Source: Streptomyces sp. GS7
GTDB lineage: Bacteria > Actinomycetota > Actinomycetes > Streptomycetales > Streptomycetaceae
Assembly: GCF_009834125.1 (NCBI RefSeq)
Contig: NZ_CP047146.1
Location: 8,648,501-8,712,500, forward strand
DNA: 64,000 bases
Direction: 5' to 3'
Shown: piece by piece, positions 15,731 through 23,936 of the stretch
Numbering within the stretch: position 1 is the stretch's first letter
How the letters are laid out: each line of letters begins with the position of its first letter
Notes under the pieces: generated by a model
Databases searched by the model: none
Told to the model about the DNA's origin: nothing
Seen by the model: the letters and a program-made list of their open reading frames with translations, nothing else
Program-made: the position numbers and the translations under genes

Positions 15731-16777
15731 ATGACGCTCGACATCGACAGCATCGACAAGCTCCTGCACAACGGCGTTCGCGACAACGTCTACCCCGGTG
15801 CCGTCTGGGCCATCGGCGACGCCACCGGCACGCAAGCGAATGGCGCCATCGGGCTCCTCGACCCGACGCAACCCGACCAGCCGATGCGACTCGACACGAT
15901 CTTCGACGTCGCCAGCCTCACCAAGATCCTCGCCGTCTGGGCCTCCATCGGGACACTCGTCGAGGACGGAAAGCTTCAGCTGAACGAGCCACTGGGCAAC
16001 TTCTGGCCCGAGGTCACCGGCCACCAGCTCAGTGAGGTCACCACCCACCATCTCCTGACTCACACCGCCGGCCTCCCCCTCCGGGCCAACCTCAAGAACC
16101 TCTACGGCACCGATGCCCAGGACATCCGCGACGGCGTACTTCACGAGGCCCTGCACCGCCCGCCCGGCGAAGCCGTCGAATACACCGACCGCGCCGCCCT
16201 CGTCCTGGGACACCTCGCCGAACACATCTCCGGGCAAAAGCTCGACCAGCTCGCTCACACACGGATCTGGCGCCCCCTCGGGATGGCTGAAACGTCCTTC
16301 GGCCCCCTTCCCTCCTGTTCCGTGAAGCGCTGCGCGCCGACCGAGATGAACGAGGCCGCCGGACTCCATCTCAAGGGCATCGCCCACGACTTCTCCGCAC
16401 GCCTCCTCGACGGCGTGTGCGGCATCGCCGGCGTCTTCTCCGTCCTCGATGACCTCGCCGTCTTCCTCCGCCACATGTTGGATCCCGCAGTTGCTCCAGA
16501 GGCACCGGGCTTTGGCCCCGACTGGGTGACGGAGTCACTCCGGATCCACACAGAGGAGATGACGCCAGAACGGGGCCTGTTCTGGCATCCAGCTCCTGGC
16601 ACCGATCCAGCAACAGACGACATCTGGGTGCACTACGGCTTTACCGGCACGGGCATGTGGATCTCACCAGCGAACAGTCGCTGGGCGGTCCTGCTCACCA
16701 ACAAGCTCTATTACACCCGCGACCGCGAGCCTCTGACCGCGGTTCGCAACGCGTTCCGCGCCGCCGCATTCCGGTAG
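15731..16777 (+). CDS. Serine hydrolase, beta-lactamase/PBP fold
   Basis: A 348-residue class C beta-lactamase-like enzyme. SxxK is in FDVASLTKIL (about residues 58-67), the Tyr motif is YTD in AVEYTDRAAL, and HYGFTGTGMW supplies the third (KTG-like) motif. No signal peptide is visible, so a cytoplasmic esterase, amidase or acyltransferase is more likely than a cell-wall enzyme. The ATG has GGGAG upstream. It follows the glycosyltransferase after an 82-base gap that contains nothing recognisable. It could hydrolyse, transfer or confer self-resistance to the operon's product. Confidence 0.85.
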   Translation: MTLDIDSIDKLLHNGVRDNVYPGAVWAIGDATGTQANGAIGLLDPTQPDQPMRLDTIFDVASLTKILAVWASIGTLVEDGKLQLNEPLGNFWPEVTGHQLSEVTTHHLLTHTAGLPLRANLKNLYGTDAQDIRDGVLHEALHRPPGEAVEYTDRAALVLGHLAEHISGQKLDQLAHTRIWRPLGMAETSFGPLPSCSVKRCAPTEMNEAAGLHLKGIAHDFSARLLDGVCGIAGVFSVLDDLAVFLRHMLDPAVAPEAPGFGPDWVTESLRIHTEEMTPERGLFWHPAPGTDPATDDIWVHYGFTGTGMWISPANSRWAVLLTNKLYYTRDREPLTAVRNAFRAAAFR

Positions 16778-16851
16778 GAGCATCGGACCCACTCGCCACA
16801 GAACACAGCCTTCCTGCACACCAGCCAGCCCACGGCCGCTGTTCCAGCCGT

Positions 16852-17826
16852 TCAGGGAACGGGGCGGCGCAGGCTCCTGATGTAGTCCTGCCATCGAGGG
16901 ATGCCGTGCTGGGCTGCGCGGGCGTGGATGTGGTCGGTGACCTGCTGGACGTAGCGCGAAGGCATGGCGCGGCGGGTGTCGAAGTCGGCGGCCAGGCGGT
17001 GGTGGAGGCGGGGCGGGAGGTTCCGGGCGGCTTGGTCCAGGAACCAGTCGCGGGCGCCGGGGCTGAGGCGCATGACGTCGGGGAAGACGGTGACGGCTCC
17101 GGCTTCGGCGCAGGCGTCGACGAGGGTGTTGAGGGCGTCGGGGTGGTCGGCGGCGTGGGGGATGACGGGGGCGATGAGGACGCCGGCGGGGACGCCCGCG
17201 GCGCGCAGGGCGCGGAGGGTGTCGAGTCGGGCGCGGGGTGGGGAGGCGGCTGGTTCAAAGGCGCGCCACACGCGGTTGTCGAGGGCGCCGAGGGAGGTCA
17301 TCACCAGGACGTCGGTCACGCGGGCGGCTTCGGTGAACAAGGCGATGTCGCGGCGGAGGAGCGCGGACTTGGTGGTCGTGGTGAAGGGGACGCGGTAGTC
17401 GGTCAGGGAGCGCAGGATGCCGGGCATCAACTGGTAGCGGCCTTCGGCACGTTGGTAGCAGTCGGTGGAGGTGCCGACCATCACCCACTGGCTGCCGGTT
17501 TTCCCGGTGTGCAGTTCACGGCGCAGGACGGCGGCGGCGTTGGTCTTGACGTAGAGGTGGGTCTGGAAGTCCTCGCCGGTGTTGTGGCCGAGGTGGTGGT
17601 GGCCGTCGCGGGCGAAGCAGTAGGTGCAGGCGTGGGTGCAGCCGCGGTAGGGGTTGAGGGTCCAGCCCATGCCGTCGGGGGTGGCGCCGGGCATGCGGTT
17701 GAGGAGGGTGCGGGCCTGGATCTCGTGAAAAGTGACGTCGTGGAAGTCGGGGGACGGGGGTGGTGCGGGGGTGACGGCGGAGGCCGGGAAGAGGGCGGGT
17801 TGCGGGTGCGGGTCGGTGGTGTTCAC
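16852..17826 (-). CDS. Radical SAM protein (Rv2578c-like)
   Basis: A 324-residue radical SAM enzyme. The cluster motif is CTHACTYCFAR (CxxxCxxC, about residues 57-67), followed by a TIM-barrel core with TTTTKSALLRRDIALF and PAGVLIAPVIPHAAD. This matches the Rv2578c/SplB-related family common in actinobacteria, whose reaction is not established to my knowledge. The GTG start overlaps the stop of the WYL gene by four bases. Upstream in-frame codons lie inside the WYL gene and lack the conserved start. It converges on the serine hydrolase. Confidence 0.87.
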   Translation of the reverse strand: MNTTDPHPQPALFPASAVTPAPPPSPDFHDVTFHEIQARTLLNRMPGATPDGMGWTLNPYRGCTHACTYCFARDGHHHLGHNTGEDFQTHLYVKTNAAAVLRRELHTGKTGSQWVMVGTSTDCYQRAEGRYQLMPGILRSLTDYRVPFTTTTKSALLRRDIALFTEAARVTDVLVMTSLGALDNRVWRAFEPAASPPRARLDTLRALRAAGVPAGVLIAPVIPHAADHPDALNTLVDACAEAGAVTVFPDVMRLSPGARDWFLDQAARNLPPRLHHRLAADFDTRRAMPSRYVQQVTDHIHARAAQHGIPRWQDYIRSLRRPVP

Positions 17827-18641
17827 CGGTCCGTCTCGTGCGCGTCGTGGGGCGGAGTGAGGGCGCGAGCCGCGTCCGCCAGGTGGTGGGCGAACTCTTC
17901 GATGTGCGGGGCGAGTTCGGGGCTGCCGTGCAGGGTCGCTCCGCGTCCCAAGTTTTCCAGGGTAAGGATTCGTAGGGCGATGTGGAGCGGGTCGTCGGCG
18001 GAGAGGTCGACGGTGCACGTGTGGTCGTCGAGGGCGCGGACGCGGGAGGGGAAGGCTCCGGTGCGGGTGCGGACGGTCTCGGCGTCGGAGAGGACCGTGG
18101 CCTGGGCTCGGTAGCGGGCGGGCGTGGCGGCCAGGCATGCGGTCAGGTACGCGGCGGCGTCGGGGGCGGGGAGCCGGCGGGGTGGGACGCGGAGGCCGGT
18201 GGGGGCGGGGTCAGTGAGGCGGTCGACGCGGAAGGTGCGCCAGGCGTCGCGGTTGAGGTCGTATGCGGCGAGGTACCAGCGGCCGTGAGCGGCGATGAGG
18301 GTGTGGGGCTCCACGCGGCGCGTGCTGGGGGTGCCGTCGCGGGACTCGTAGGCGAAGGTGACGATCTCGTGGTCGCGGCAGGCGGCGGCGAGGGCGGTCA
18401 GCTCGGTGAGTTGTGCCTTCGGCGCTCCGTCGAACGGTAGTGACACGGTGGCGTGTTGGACGGCGGAGACCTGGTCGCGCAGGCGGGCGGGCAGGGCCTG
18501 TTCGAGCTTGGCCAGGGCGCGGACGGCGGTCTCCTCGATGCCGGAGACGCACGTTGCAGCGGCACGAAGGGCGACGGCGAGGGCAACGGCCTCCTCGGCA
18601 TCGAAGGGAAGCGGCATCCGGGCGGGCAGGTCGGCGGTCAT
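17823..18641 (-). CDS. WYL-domain protein lacking the N-terminal HTH
   Basis: A 272-residue protein beginning where WYL regulators usually enter the effector region (PFDAEEAVALAVALRAAATC). The WYL core is RRVEPHTLIAAHGRWYLAAYDLNR, with DAWRTFRVDRLTD following, and the C-terminal WCX region reads EELAP-like segments ending HHLADAARAL. It is clearly homologous to the protein at 22,295-23,293, which has an extra 60-residue winged HTH that is absent here. Only 62 bases separate its start from the divergent MFS gene, so no HTH can be encoded upstream. It may be a truncated regulator or a ligand-binding partner of the other WYL protein. Confidence 0.85.
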   Translation of the reverse strand: MTADLPARMPLPFDAEEAVALAVALRAAATCVSGIEETAVRALAKLEQALPARLRDQVSAVQHATVSLPFDGAPKAQLTELTALAAACRDHEIVTFAYESRDGTPSTRRVEPHTLIAAHGRWYLAAYDLNRDAWRTFRVDRLTDPAPTGLRVPPRRLPAPDAAAYLTACLAATPARYRAQATVLSDAETVRTRTGAFPSRVRALDDHTCTVDLSADDPLHIALRILTLENLGRGATLHGSPELAPHIEEFAHHLADAARALTPPHDAHETDR

Positions 18642-18663
18642 GCCTCCAGGCTGCCGGGCATTG

Positions 18664-18696
18664 AGGTCATTGGATGACCTATTGGGTTCTTAGCGT
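18664..18696 (+). promoter_or_regulatory. WYL-type operator/promoter, copy 1 (MFS gene)
   Basis: AGGTC-ATTGGAT-GACCT (18,664-18,680) is a perfect inverted repeat in its outer seven bases on each side. It is followed by ATTGGGTTC and a -10-like TAGCGT at 18,691. The same arrangement, with identical spacing, precedes the genes at 20,469 and 23,423. The predicted transcription start coincides with the MFS ATG at 18,704, and no ribosome binding site is seen, so the mRNA may be leaderless. Confidence 0.65.
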
Positions 18697-18703
18697 CGAA
18701 GGC

Positions 18704-20272
18704 ATGACTGAGAATAATTCTCCTCAAAACGGCGTGAAAGCGTCGGTTGTCGACGCGCTGGTCGGTCCCTCGCAGGCAGTGGCGGACCCCCGCCGTTGGG
18801 TGGCGCTGATCGTCCTCCTCGTCGCGACTTTCATGGACGCGGTGGACGTGACCGTGGTGAATATCGCCATCCCCCACATACAGGCGGACACGGGGGCCTC
18901 GACCGCCCAGATCCAGTGGGTGGTCGGCGGCTATGCCCTGGCCTTCGCGCTCGGCCTGATCACCGGCGGGCGCCTGGGCGACCTGTACGGCCGCAAGCGG
19001 GTCTTTCTCATCGGGGTCGCCGGGTTCACCCTCACCTCGCTGGTGTGCGGGATCGCCGGCTCCCCCGAGGTGCTGCTGGCCGGCCGGATCGCGCAGGGCG
19101 CGGCGGCCGCGCTGATGGTGCCCCAGGTGCTGTCCATCATTCATGTCTCCTTCCCGAAGGAGGAGCGTGGCAAGGTTTTCGGGGTCTTCGGAGCGGTCAG
19201 CGCGCTGGGTGTGCTGGCCGGGCCACTGGTCGGCGCGCTGCTGGTCGAGGGCGATCTGTTCGGGCTGGGCTGGCGGCCGATCTTCCTGGTCAACCTGCCG
19301 CTGGGCGTGGCCGGACTGATCGTCGGCGCGGTGCTGATCCGCGATTCCAGGGCCGGGCACGCGGCCGGGCTCGACGTGGGCGGCATGCTGCTGTCCGTCC
19401 TCGGGCTGCTCTTCCTCGTCCTGCCTCTGATCCAGGGGCGCGAGCTGGGCTGGCCGGTGTGGACGTACGTGATGATGGCGGCCTCGCTGCCGGTGCTGGC
19501 GCTGTTCGTCGCGTACGAGCGCCGGGTGATCGCCCGCGGCGGCTCACCGCTGGTGGTGCTCTCGCTGTTCTCCCGCAGGAGCTTTGCGGGCGGGCTGGGC
19601 GTACAGCTCCTGTTCGGGCTCGCCTCGGGTGTCTTCTTCCTGGCCTGGGCGCTGTACCTCCAGCTGGGGCTGGGCTTCTCGCCGCTGAAGGCGGGCCTGT
19701 CCGGACTGCCGCTCTCCCTGCTGCTGATGGCCGGTGCCGGTGTCTCCATGCAGGTGCTGGTGCCGCGCTTCGGCCGCCGGGTGCTCCAGGCGGGCGCGCT
19801 GATCGCCGCGGCCGGGATGGTCCTCTTCGCCTGGCTGACCGGCCACTACGGCACGGACATCGCGCTGTGGCAGACGATGCTGCCACTGGTGCCGATGGGC
19901 ATCGGCATGGGCCTGATCGTCGCGCCGTTGACGGACATCATCCTGTCCGAGGTGCCGCACGAGCACGCCGGTTCGGCCTCCGGCCTGAACAACACCACCA
20001 CCCAGCTCGGCCAGGCGGTCGGCACGGCCCTGTCCTCGGTGATCTTCTTCAACCACCTGGGCGGCAACGGCAACCCCCTCGCCCAGGCGGCCAAGATGCC
20101 CGACGCTTTCGCGCACAGCCTGCCGTACGTCGCCGCCGCCTTCCTCACCGCGTTCGCGCTGCTGTACGCGGTGCCGCGCAGGGCCGGGCGCAAGGGCTCG
20201 GATGCCGACGGCGGCAACCGGGGTGAGGAGCAGGCCACGCAGCCGGCCCCGGACCCCGCGCTCACCCGATGA
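18704..20272 (+). CDS. MFS drug-exporter (DHA2-like)
   Basis: A 522-residue 14-helix major facilitator. Motif A is GGRLGDLYGRKRVF (about residues 88-101), motif C-like segments include GVLAGPLVGALLV, and the first helix carries FMDAVDVTVVNIAIP (motif D1). The family exports cationic or hydrophobic compounds with proton antiport. An earlier in-frame ATG at 18,674 lies inside the operator, so 18,704 is preferred. The gene is divergent from the HTH-less WYL protein and is followed by a strong hairpin. Control by a WYL regulator through the shared operator is likely. Confidence 0.9.
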   Translation: MTENNSPQNGVKASVVDALVGPSQAVADPRRWVALIVLLVATFMDAVDVTVVNIAIPHIQADTGASTAQIQWVVGGYALAFALGLITGGRLGDLYGRKRVFLIGVAGFTLTSLVCGIAGSPEVLLAGRIAQGAAAALMVPQVLSIIHVSFPKEERGKVFGVFGAVSALGVLAGPLVGALLVEGDLFGLGWRPIFLVNLPLGVAGLIVGAVLIRDSRAGHAAGLDVGGMLLSVLGLLFLVLPLIQGRELGWPVWTYVMMAASLPVLALFVAYERRVIARGGSPLVVLSLFSRRSFAGGLGVQLLFGLASGVFFLAWALYLQLGLGFSPLKAGLSGLPLSLLLMAGAGVSMQVLVPRFGRRVLQAGALIAAAGMVLFAWLTGHYGTDIALWQTMLPLVPMGIGMGLIVAPLTDIILSEVPHEHAGSASGLNNTTTQLGQAVGTALSSVIFFNHLGGNGNPLAQAAKMPDAFAHSLPYVAAAFLTAFALLYAVPRRAGRKGSDADGGNRGEEQATQPAPDPALTR

Positions 20273-20278
20273 ACCGGG

Positions 20279-20320
20279 CGGGGCCGGTGCCGCGTCGACC
20301 TGGTGCGGCACCGCCCCCGC
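20279..20320 (+). terminator. Hairpin after the MFS gene
   Basis: CGGTGCCGC (20,285-20,293) pairs with GCGGCACCG (20,305-20,313), extended by GGG/CCC outside one mismatch. It starts a few bases after the MFS stop and has no U-tract, as is usual in Streptomyces. Confidence 0.6.
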
Positions 20321-20398
20321 CCCGCGTGGCGGCCCGCGCGCTTCGGTGACGGGCATCGGGCCACGGATCCTCCAAGGACATCAGGACGTCAGGACGCT

Positions 20399-20431
20399 AG
20401 GACGTTGGAGGACCTATTGGGCTCCTACGGT
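20399..20431 (+). promoter_or_regulatory. WYL-type operator/promoter, copy 2 (VOC gene)
   Basis: AGGAC-GTTGGAG-GACCT (20,399-20,415), then ATTGGGCTCC and a -10-like TACGGT at 20,426. It is preceded by several further AGGACRTC-like half sites (20,375-20,400). The downstream gene has a normal leader with the ribosome binding site GATAGGAG. Confidence 0.65.
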
Positions 20432-20468
20432 TCCGGAACACCGCACGTCCTCTCCGATAGGAGCCCTC

Positions 20469-21302
20469 ATGAGCTTCATGTCACCCGGAAACGTCGTCTG
20501 GTTCGAGTTCGCCACCGCCGATCCCCAGGCGGTCAAGGACTTCTACGGCCCGCTGCTGGGCTGGACCTTCGAGCTGGACCCCGACTCCTCCACCGACGGC
20601 AACATCTACCTCCGCATCCTCCCCCCTGGCATGCCCTGGCCGATGGGCGCCATCCAGAGCCGGGAAGGAGGGACCGGCGTCCGCGAGGCATCCAACCTGT
20701 CGATCCTCTCCACGGACGTGGCCGGTGATGTCGAGCGGCTGCGCGGGCTGGGCGCACACGTGGAGGTGCCCGCCACCCCGGTCGGTGACGTCACCGTCTT
20801 CGCCCGGCTGCGCGACCCGCGGGGCAACGTCTTCTCGCTCTTCTCCCAGAGCAACGCAGCCCGCTTCGAGGACCGCATGGAGTCCACCCACCAGCAGATG
20901 AAGCAGGTCGCCGTCGAGCCCCGGCCCGGGATGTTCGCCTGGTTCGAGATCGGCACCTCCGACCCGGACGCCACCCGTTCGTTCTACTCCGCCGCCTTCG
21001 GCTGGCGGTTCGAGGGCGAGGGCCCGTACCAGTCCATCCTCACCGGCGGCCCGTACCCGGTCGGCGGGCTGCATGACCTCAGCGGGCTGGAGGGCGGCGC
21101 GGACTACGCCATGCCGTGCTTCCTGGCCCAGGACGTCACGGCGTTGGCCGCGAAGGCCGTCGCGGCCGGCGCCCGCGTCGAGCAGGGGCCGGAAACGGTG
21201 CCCGACGGCTGCCACTACGCCCGCCTACTGGACCCGCAGGGCAACCACTTCGGGCTGTTCAGCAACAACAGCAACAGCAACAGCAAGGAGAGTGCACGAT
21301 GA
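20469..21302 (+). CDS. Double-domain VOC (glyoxalase-fold) protein
   Basis: A 277-residue protein made of two VOC modules. The first begins NVVWFEFATADPQAVKDFYG (residue 8), the second MFAWFEIGTSDPDATRSFYS (about residue 155). Each ends with a DPxGNxF/L strand (LRDPRGNVFSLFSQ and LDPQGNHFGLFSN). VOC proteins bind metal and act as lyases, dioxygenases or antibiotic-binding proteins; no specific assignment is possible. ATG at 20,469 has AGGAG upstream. The C-terminus has a short Asn/Ser repeat encoded by AACAGC copies. The stop overlaps the next start by four bases. Confidence 0.87.
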   Translation: MSFMSPGNVVWFEFATADPQAVKDFYGPLLGWTFELDPDSSTDGNIYLRILPPGMPWPMGAIQSREGGTGVREASNLSILSTDVAGDVERLRGLGAHVEVPATPVGDVTVFARLRDPRGNVFSLFSQSNAARFEDRMESTHQQMKQVAVEPRPGMFAWFEIGTSDPDATRSFYSAAFGWRFEGEGPYQSILTGGPYPVGGLHDLSGLEGGADYAMPCFLAQDVTALAAKAVAAGARVEQGPETVPDGCHYARLLDPQGNHFGLFSNNSNSNSKESAR

Positions 21303-22249
21303 AGATCGGTCTCCTGGGTACGGGATTCGGCCGCGCACACGCCGCCGTCTACGCCACCCGTCCCGACATCGAGAAGGTCGTCATCTTCGGCCGCACGCCG
21401 GCCAAACTCCAGCCGCTCACAGAGCAGTTCTGCTTCGCCACGACGACCGATCTCGATGAGATCTACGGTGACCCCGACATCGGCCTCGTCGACATCTGCC
21501 TGCCCACCCCGCTCCACGCCGACCACGCGGTACGGGCCATGGAAGCGGGCAAGGACGTGCTGTGCGAGCTGCCGCTGGCCGCCTCGTTGGATGACGCCCA
21601 GCGCATCGTCGAGGCTCAGCGCGCCACCGGTCGCCAGGCGTTCGTAGACCTCTTCGCCCGCTTCAGCCCCGTCAACGAGTACATCCTCAAGGCCCTCGCC
21701 GACGGGACGTACGGGCCGCTGCGCACCTGGGAGACCGAGACCCGCACTGCGCTGCTGTGGGAGGGCTATGACCTGCGGCTGGACTCCCTGGCCATGGACG
21801 CGCTCCACAGCGACCTCGACCTGTTCGCCACCGCCCTGGGCCGGCCCGAGTCCGTCGCCGCCCACGGCGTCGAGGGTGCGTGGCCCGGCTCGGCCGGTGA
21901 AGCCGTGCTGACGTATCCCGGCGGCGTGCTGGCGCGCTGCGCCGCCTCCGCACTCATGCCCAAGTCCTATGGCATGAGCGGTGGTTCGCGGATCGTCTTC
22001 GCCGAGGGCGTGCTGGAGACCGATTTCATGGGAGGCGCCGAGGGGCAGGCCCGCACCGTCCTCGTCGAGTACACCGACGCCGGGCGGCGCACCCTCGACC
22101 TGCCCGAGCGCGACACGTACGCGGCCGTCATCGACCATGTGCTGGCCTGCCTGGCCGGGAAGGAGACCTCAAGGATCGCGCCCGAAAGCGCACTGGACGG
22201 CCTCCGTCTCACCCTCGATGTCCGGCAGAGGCTCACCGCGCAGGACTGA
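21299..22249 (+). CDS. Gfo/Idh/MocA-family oxidoreductase
   Basis: A 316-residue NAD(P)-dependent oxidoreductase. The nucleotide-binding Rossmann fold opens with MKIGLLGTGFGRAHAAVYAT, and the family EKP-like motif appears as LCELPLAASLDDAQ (about residues 93-106), with Leu where Lys-Pro is usual (ELP). The C-terminal domain is an alpha/beta sheet of substrate-binding type. Loss of the EKP lysine means a classic sugar dehydrogenase mechanism is uncertain. It is translationally coupled to the VOC gene (ATGA) and shares its operator. Confidence 0.85.
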   Translation: MKIGLLGTGFGRAHAAVYATRPDIEKVVIFGRTPAKLQPLTEQFCFATTTDLDEIYGDPDIGLVDICLPTPLHADHAVRAMEAGKDVLCELPLAASLDDAQRIVEAQRATGRQAFVDLFARFSPVNEYILKALADGTYGPLRTWETETRTALLWEGYDLRLDSLAMDALHSDLDLFATALGRPESVAAHGVEGAWPGSAGEAVLTYPGGVLARCAASALMPKSYGMSGGSRIVFAEGVLETDFMGGAEGQARTVLVEYTDAGRRTLDLPERDTYAAVIDHVLACLAGKETSRIAPESALDGLRLTLDVRQRLTAQD

Positions 22250-22294
22250 CACGGCGGATCAACAGCCGATGAGATGGCAGCGCTGCGGTGCACG

Positions 22295-23293
22295 TCACTC
22301 TCCCTGCCCTTGGACGGCGCCCAGGGCACGTTCGGCGATCCGGCGCAGGTGCGGGACGATTTCGGGCGGTCCGACGAGGGTGTAGTCCAGGCGCAGGGCG
22401 GCGATGCGGAAGGCCAAGTACTCAGGGGAGTCCACGGCCGTGCGCAGCCGGCAGCAGTGCTCGTCGATCCGTTCCAAGACTCCGAGCGAAGACGGAACGC
22501 CCTCGGCAGCGCGCTCGATCGGGGCGTGGACGATCAGTTCGGCGCGGCAGTTGCCCGGCCCGGCGGCCAGGGCGTCGGCCACGTATGCGGCGGCGTCCTG
22601 GCCGTCGGGCAGTTCGCGGTCGGGGACGCGGGCGCCGGTGCGGTGCAGGGCGTCGATCCGGTCGACGCGGAAGGTGCGCCAGCCGGCGCGGTCCAGGTCG
22701 TAGGCGAGGAGGTACCAGCGCCGTCCGGCGGCCACCAGCCGCTTGGGCTCGGCCAGCCGCCGGGCCGGCGCCCCGCGCGCCGGGGCGTATCCGAAGCGGA
22801 TCTTCTCGTGGGCGACGCAGGCGGCGGCGAGAGCGGCCAGCAGCTCGGCGTCGGCCCCCTGGACAGGCTGGGGGAGGAACGTGGCGGCCTCGGCGACGTG
22901 CGACACCCGGCGCCGCAGCCGCGAGGGCAGTACCTGCTCCAGCTTGGCCAGGGCGCGCAGCGAGGTGTCCTCGATGCCGCTGACCGCCGCCGTCGCCGCC
23001 GCGCGCAGACCGATGGCGATGGCCACGGCTTCGTCGTCGTCCAGGAGCAGGGGCGGCATCGCGGTGCCCGCGCTGAGGCGGTAGCCGCCGATGTTGCCCT
23101 GCATGGCCTGCACGGGATAGCCCAGCTCCCGCAGGTGCTCGATGTCACGACGGATGGTGCGGGGCGTGACCCCCAGGCGCTCGGCGAGCTCGGCGCCCGT
23201 CCAGTCCCGCGGGGCCTGCAGCAGCGACAGCAGCTGCAGCAGACGGGCAGCGGGGTCTCGCGTTCCGCGCACCTCTCCTGGATCGATTGGCAT
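22295..23293 (-). CDS. WYL-domain transcriptional regulator (YafY-like)
   Basis: A 332-residue regulator with an N-terminal DeoR-like winged HTH (residues 14-70: ARLLQLLSLLQAPRDWTGAE, then VTPRTIRRDIEHLRELGYPV). The WYL domain follows (KRLVAAGRRWYLLAYDLDRA) and then a C-terminal WCX region. ATG 23,293 is preferred; a GTG at 23,308 is also in frame. It is divergent from a VOC gene whose promoter carries the AGGNC-N7-GACCT operator. It is the only full-length WYL protein here, so it is the likely reader of all three copies. A ligand is unknown. Confidence 0.9.
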   Translation of the reverse strand: MPIDPGEVRGTRDPAARLLQLLSLLQAPRDWTGAELAERLGVTPRTIRRDIEHLRELGYPVQAMQGNIGGYRLSAGTAMPPLLLDDDEAVAIAIGLRAAATAAVSGIEDTSLRALAKLEQVLPSRLRRRVSHVAEAATFLPQPVQGADAELLAALAAACVAHEKIRFGYAPARGAPARRLAEPKRLVAAGRRWYLLAYDLDRAGWRTFRVDRIDALHRTGARVPDRELPDGQDAAAYVADALAAGPGNCRAELIVHAPIERAAEGVPSSLGVLERIDEHCCRLRTAVDSPEYLAFRIAALRLDYTLVGPPEIVPHLRRIAERALGAVQGQGE

Positions 23294-23316
23294 GCCGCTC
23301 ACGATCACCGCCCTTT

Positions 23317-23349
23317 AGGACGTCGAGTGACCTATTGAGCCCCTACCGT
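23317..23349 (+). promoter_or_regulatory. WYL-type operator/promoter, copy 3 (VOC gene)
   Basis: AGGAC-GTCGAGT-GACCT (23,317-23,333), then ATTGAGCCCC and a -10-like TACCGT at 23,344. The distance from GACCT to the -10 is 15 bases in all three copies. The leader ends with GATAGGAGC like copy 2. Confidence 0.65.
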
Positions 23350-23422
23350 CGAAGAAGCCGGATGAAACACCTGTTTCCTCCCCATTTCCGGCGACCAGAG
23401 ACCACCAGATAGGAGCCCCCCC

Positions 23423-23911
23423 ATGGCCACCAAGGAAATCTTCCAGCGCTTCGTGCCCCTGCTGTACGTGCGTGACAGCCTGGAGGCGATCGCCTTCTAC
23501 ACCGACGCCTTCGGCGTCGAGGAACTCACCGAGCGCACCATGCTGCTGTCCCAGGTGCCCGGCATGGAAAAGACCCCCGGCGCGGACCGGACGGTCGTCT
23601 ACTCCAAGCTCCAGTTCTCCGACGGGAGCGCGCTGGGTGTCGCCGAGCTGACCGCCGACACCAAGGCCGACGGCGAGCACGTCATCGGCAACAACATCCA
23701 CATCGGCCTGGTCTACGAGGACCCCGCCGAGCAGCGCACGGCCTTCGACAAGCTCGCCAGGCACGGCAAGGTCCTGGAGGACCTGGAGAACCGGTTCTGG
23801 GGCGCCGCCTACGGCGCCGTCCGTGACAAGTACGGCGTCATCTGGGAGACCAACTGCTACCTCCCTCAGGGTGATGGCGAGGAATCCGGTGAGACCGGTG
23901 CGCTCGCCTGA
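23423..23911 (+). CDS. VOC-family protein (PhnB-like)
   Basis: A 162-residue glyoxalase/bleomycin-resistance fold protein. FVPLLYVRDSLEAIAFYTDA opens the first beta-alpha unit, and DKYGVIWETNCYLP gives the closing strand. Close in pattern to PhnB-like VOC proteins of unknown reaction. It starts at an ATG with GATAGGAG upstream, matching the leader of the VOC gene at 20,469. Its own promoter has the shared operator and it lies divergent from the WYL regulator. Confidence 0.85.
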   Translation: MATKEIFQRFVPLLYVRDSLEAIAFYTDAFGVEELTERTMLLSQVPGMEKTPGADRTVVYSKLQFSDGSALGVAELTADTKADGEHVIGNNIHIGLVYEDPAEQRTAFDKLARHGKVLEDLENRFWGAAYGAVRDKYGVIWETNCYLPQGDGEESGETGALA

Positions 23912-23936
23912 CCGCCCGGCCGCCGCGGGCGCGGGC

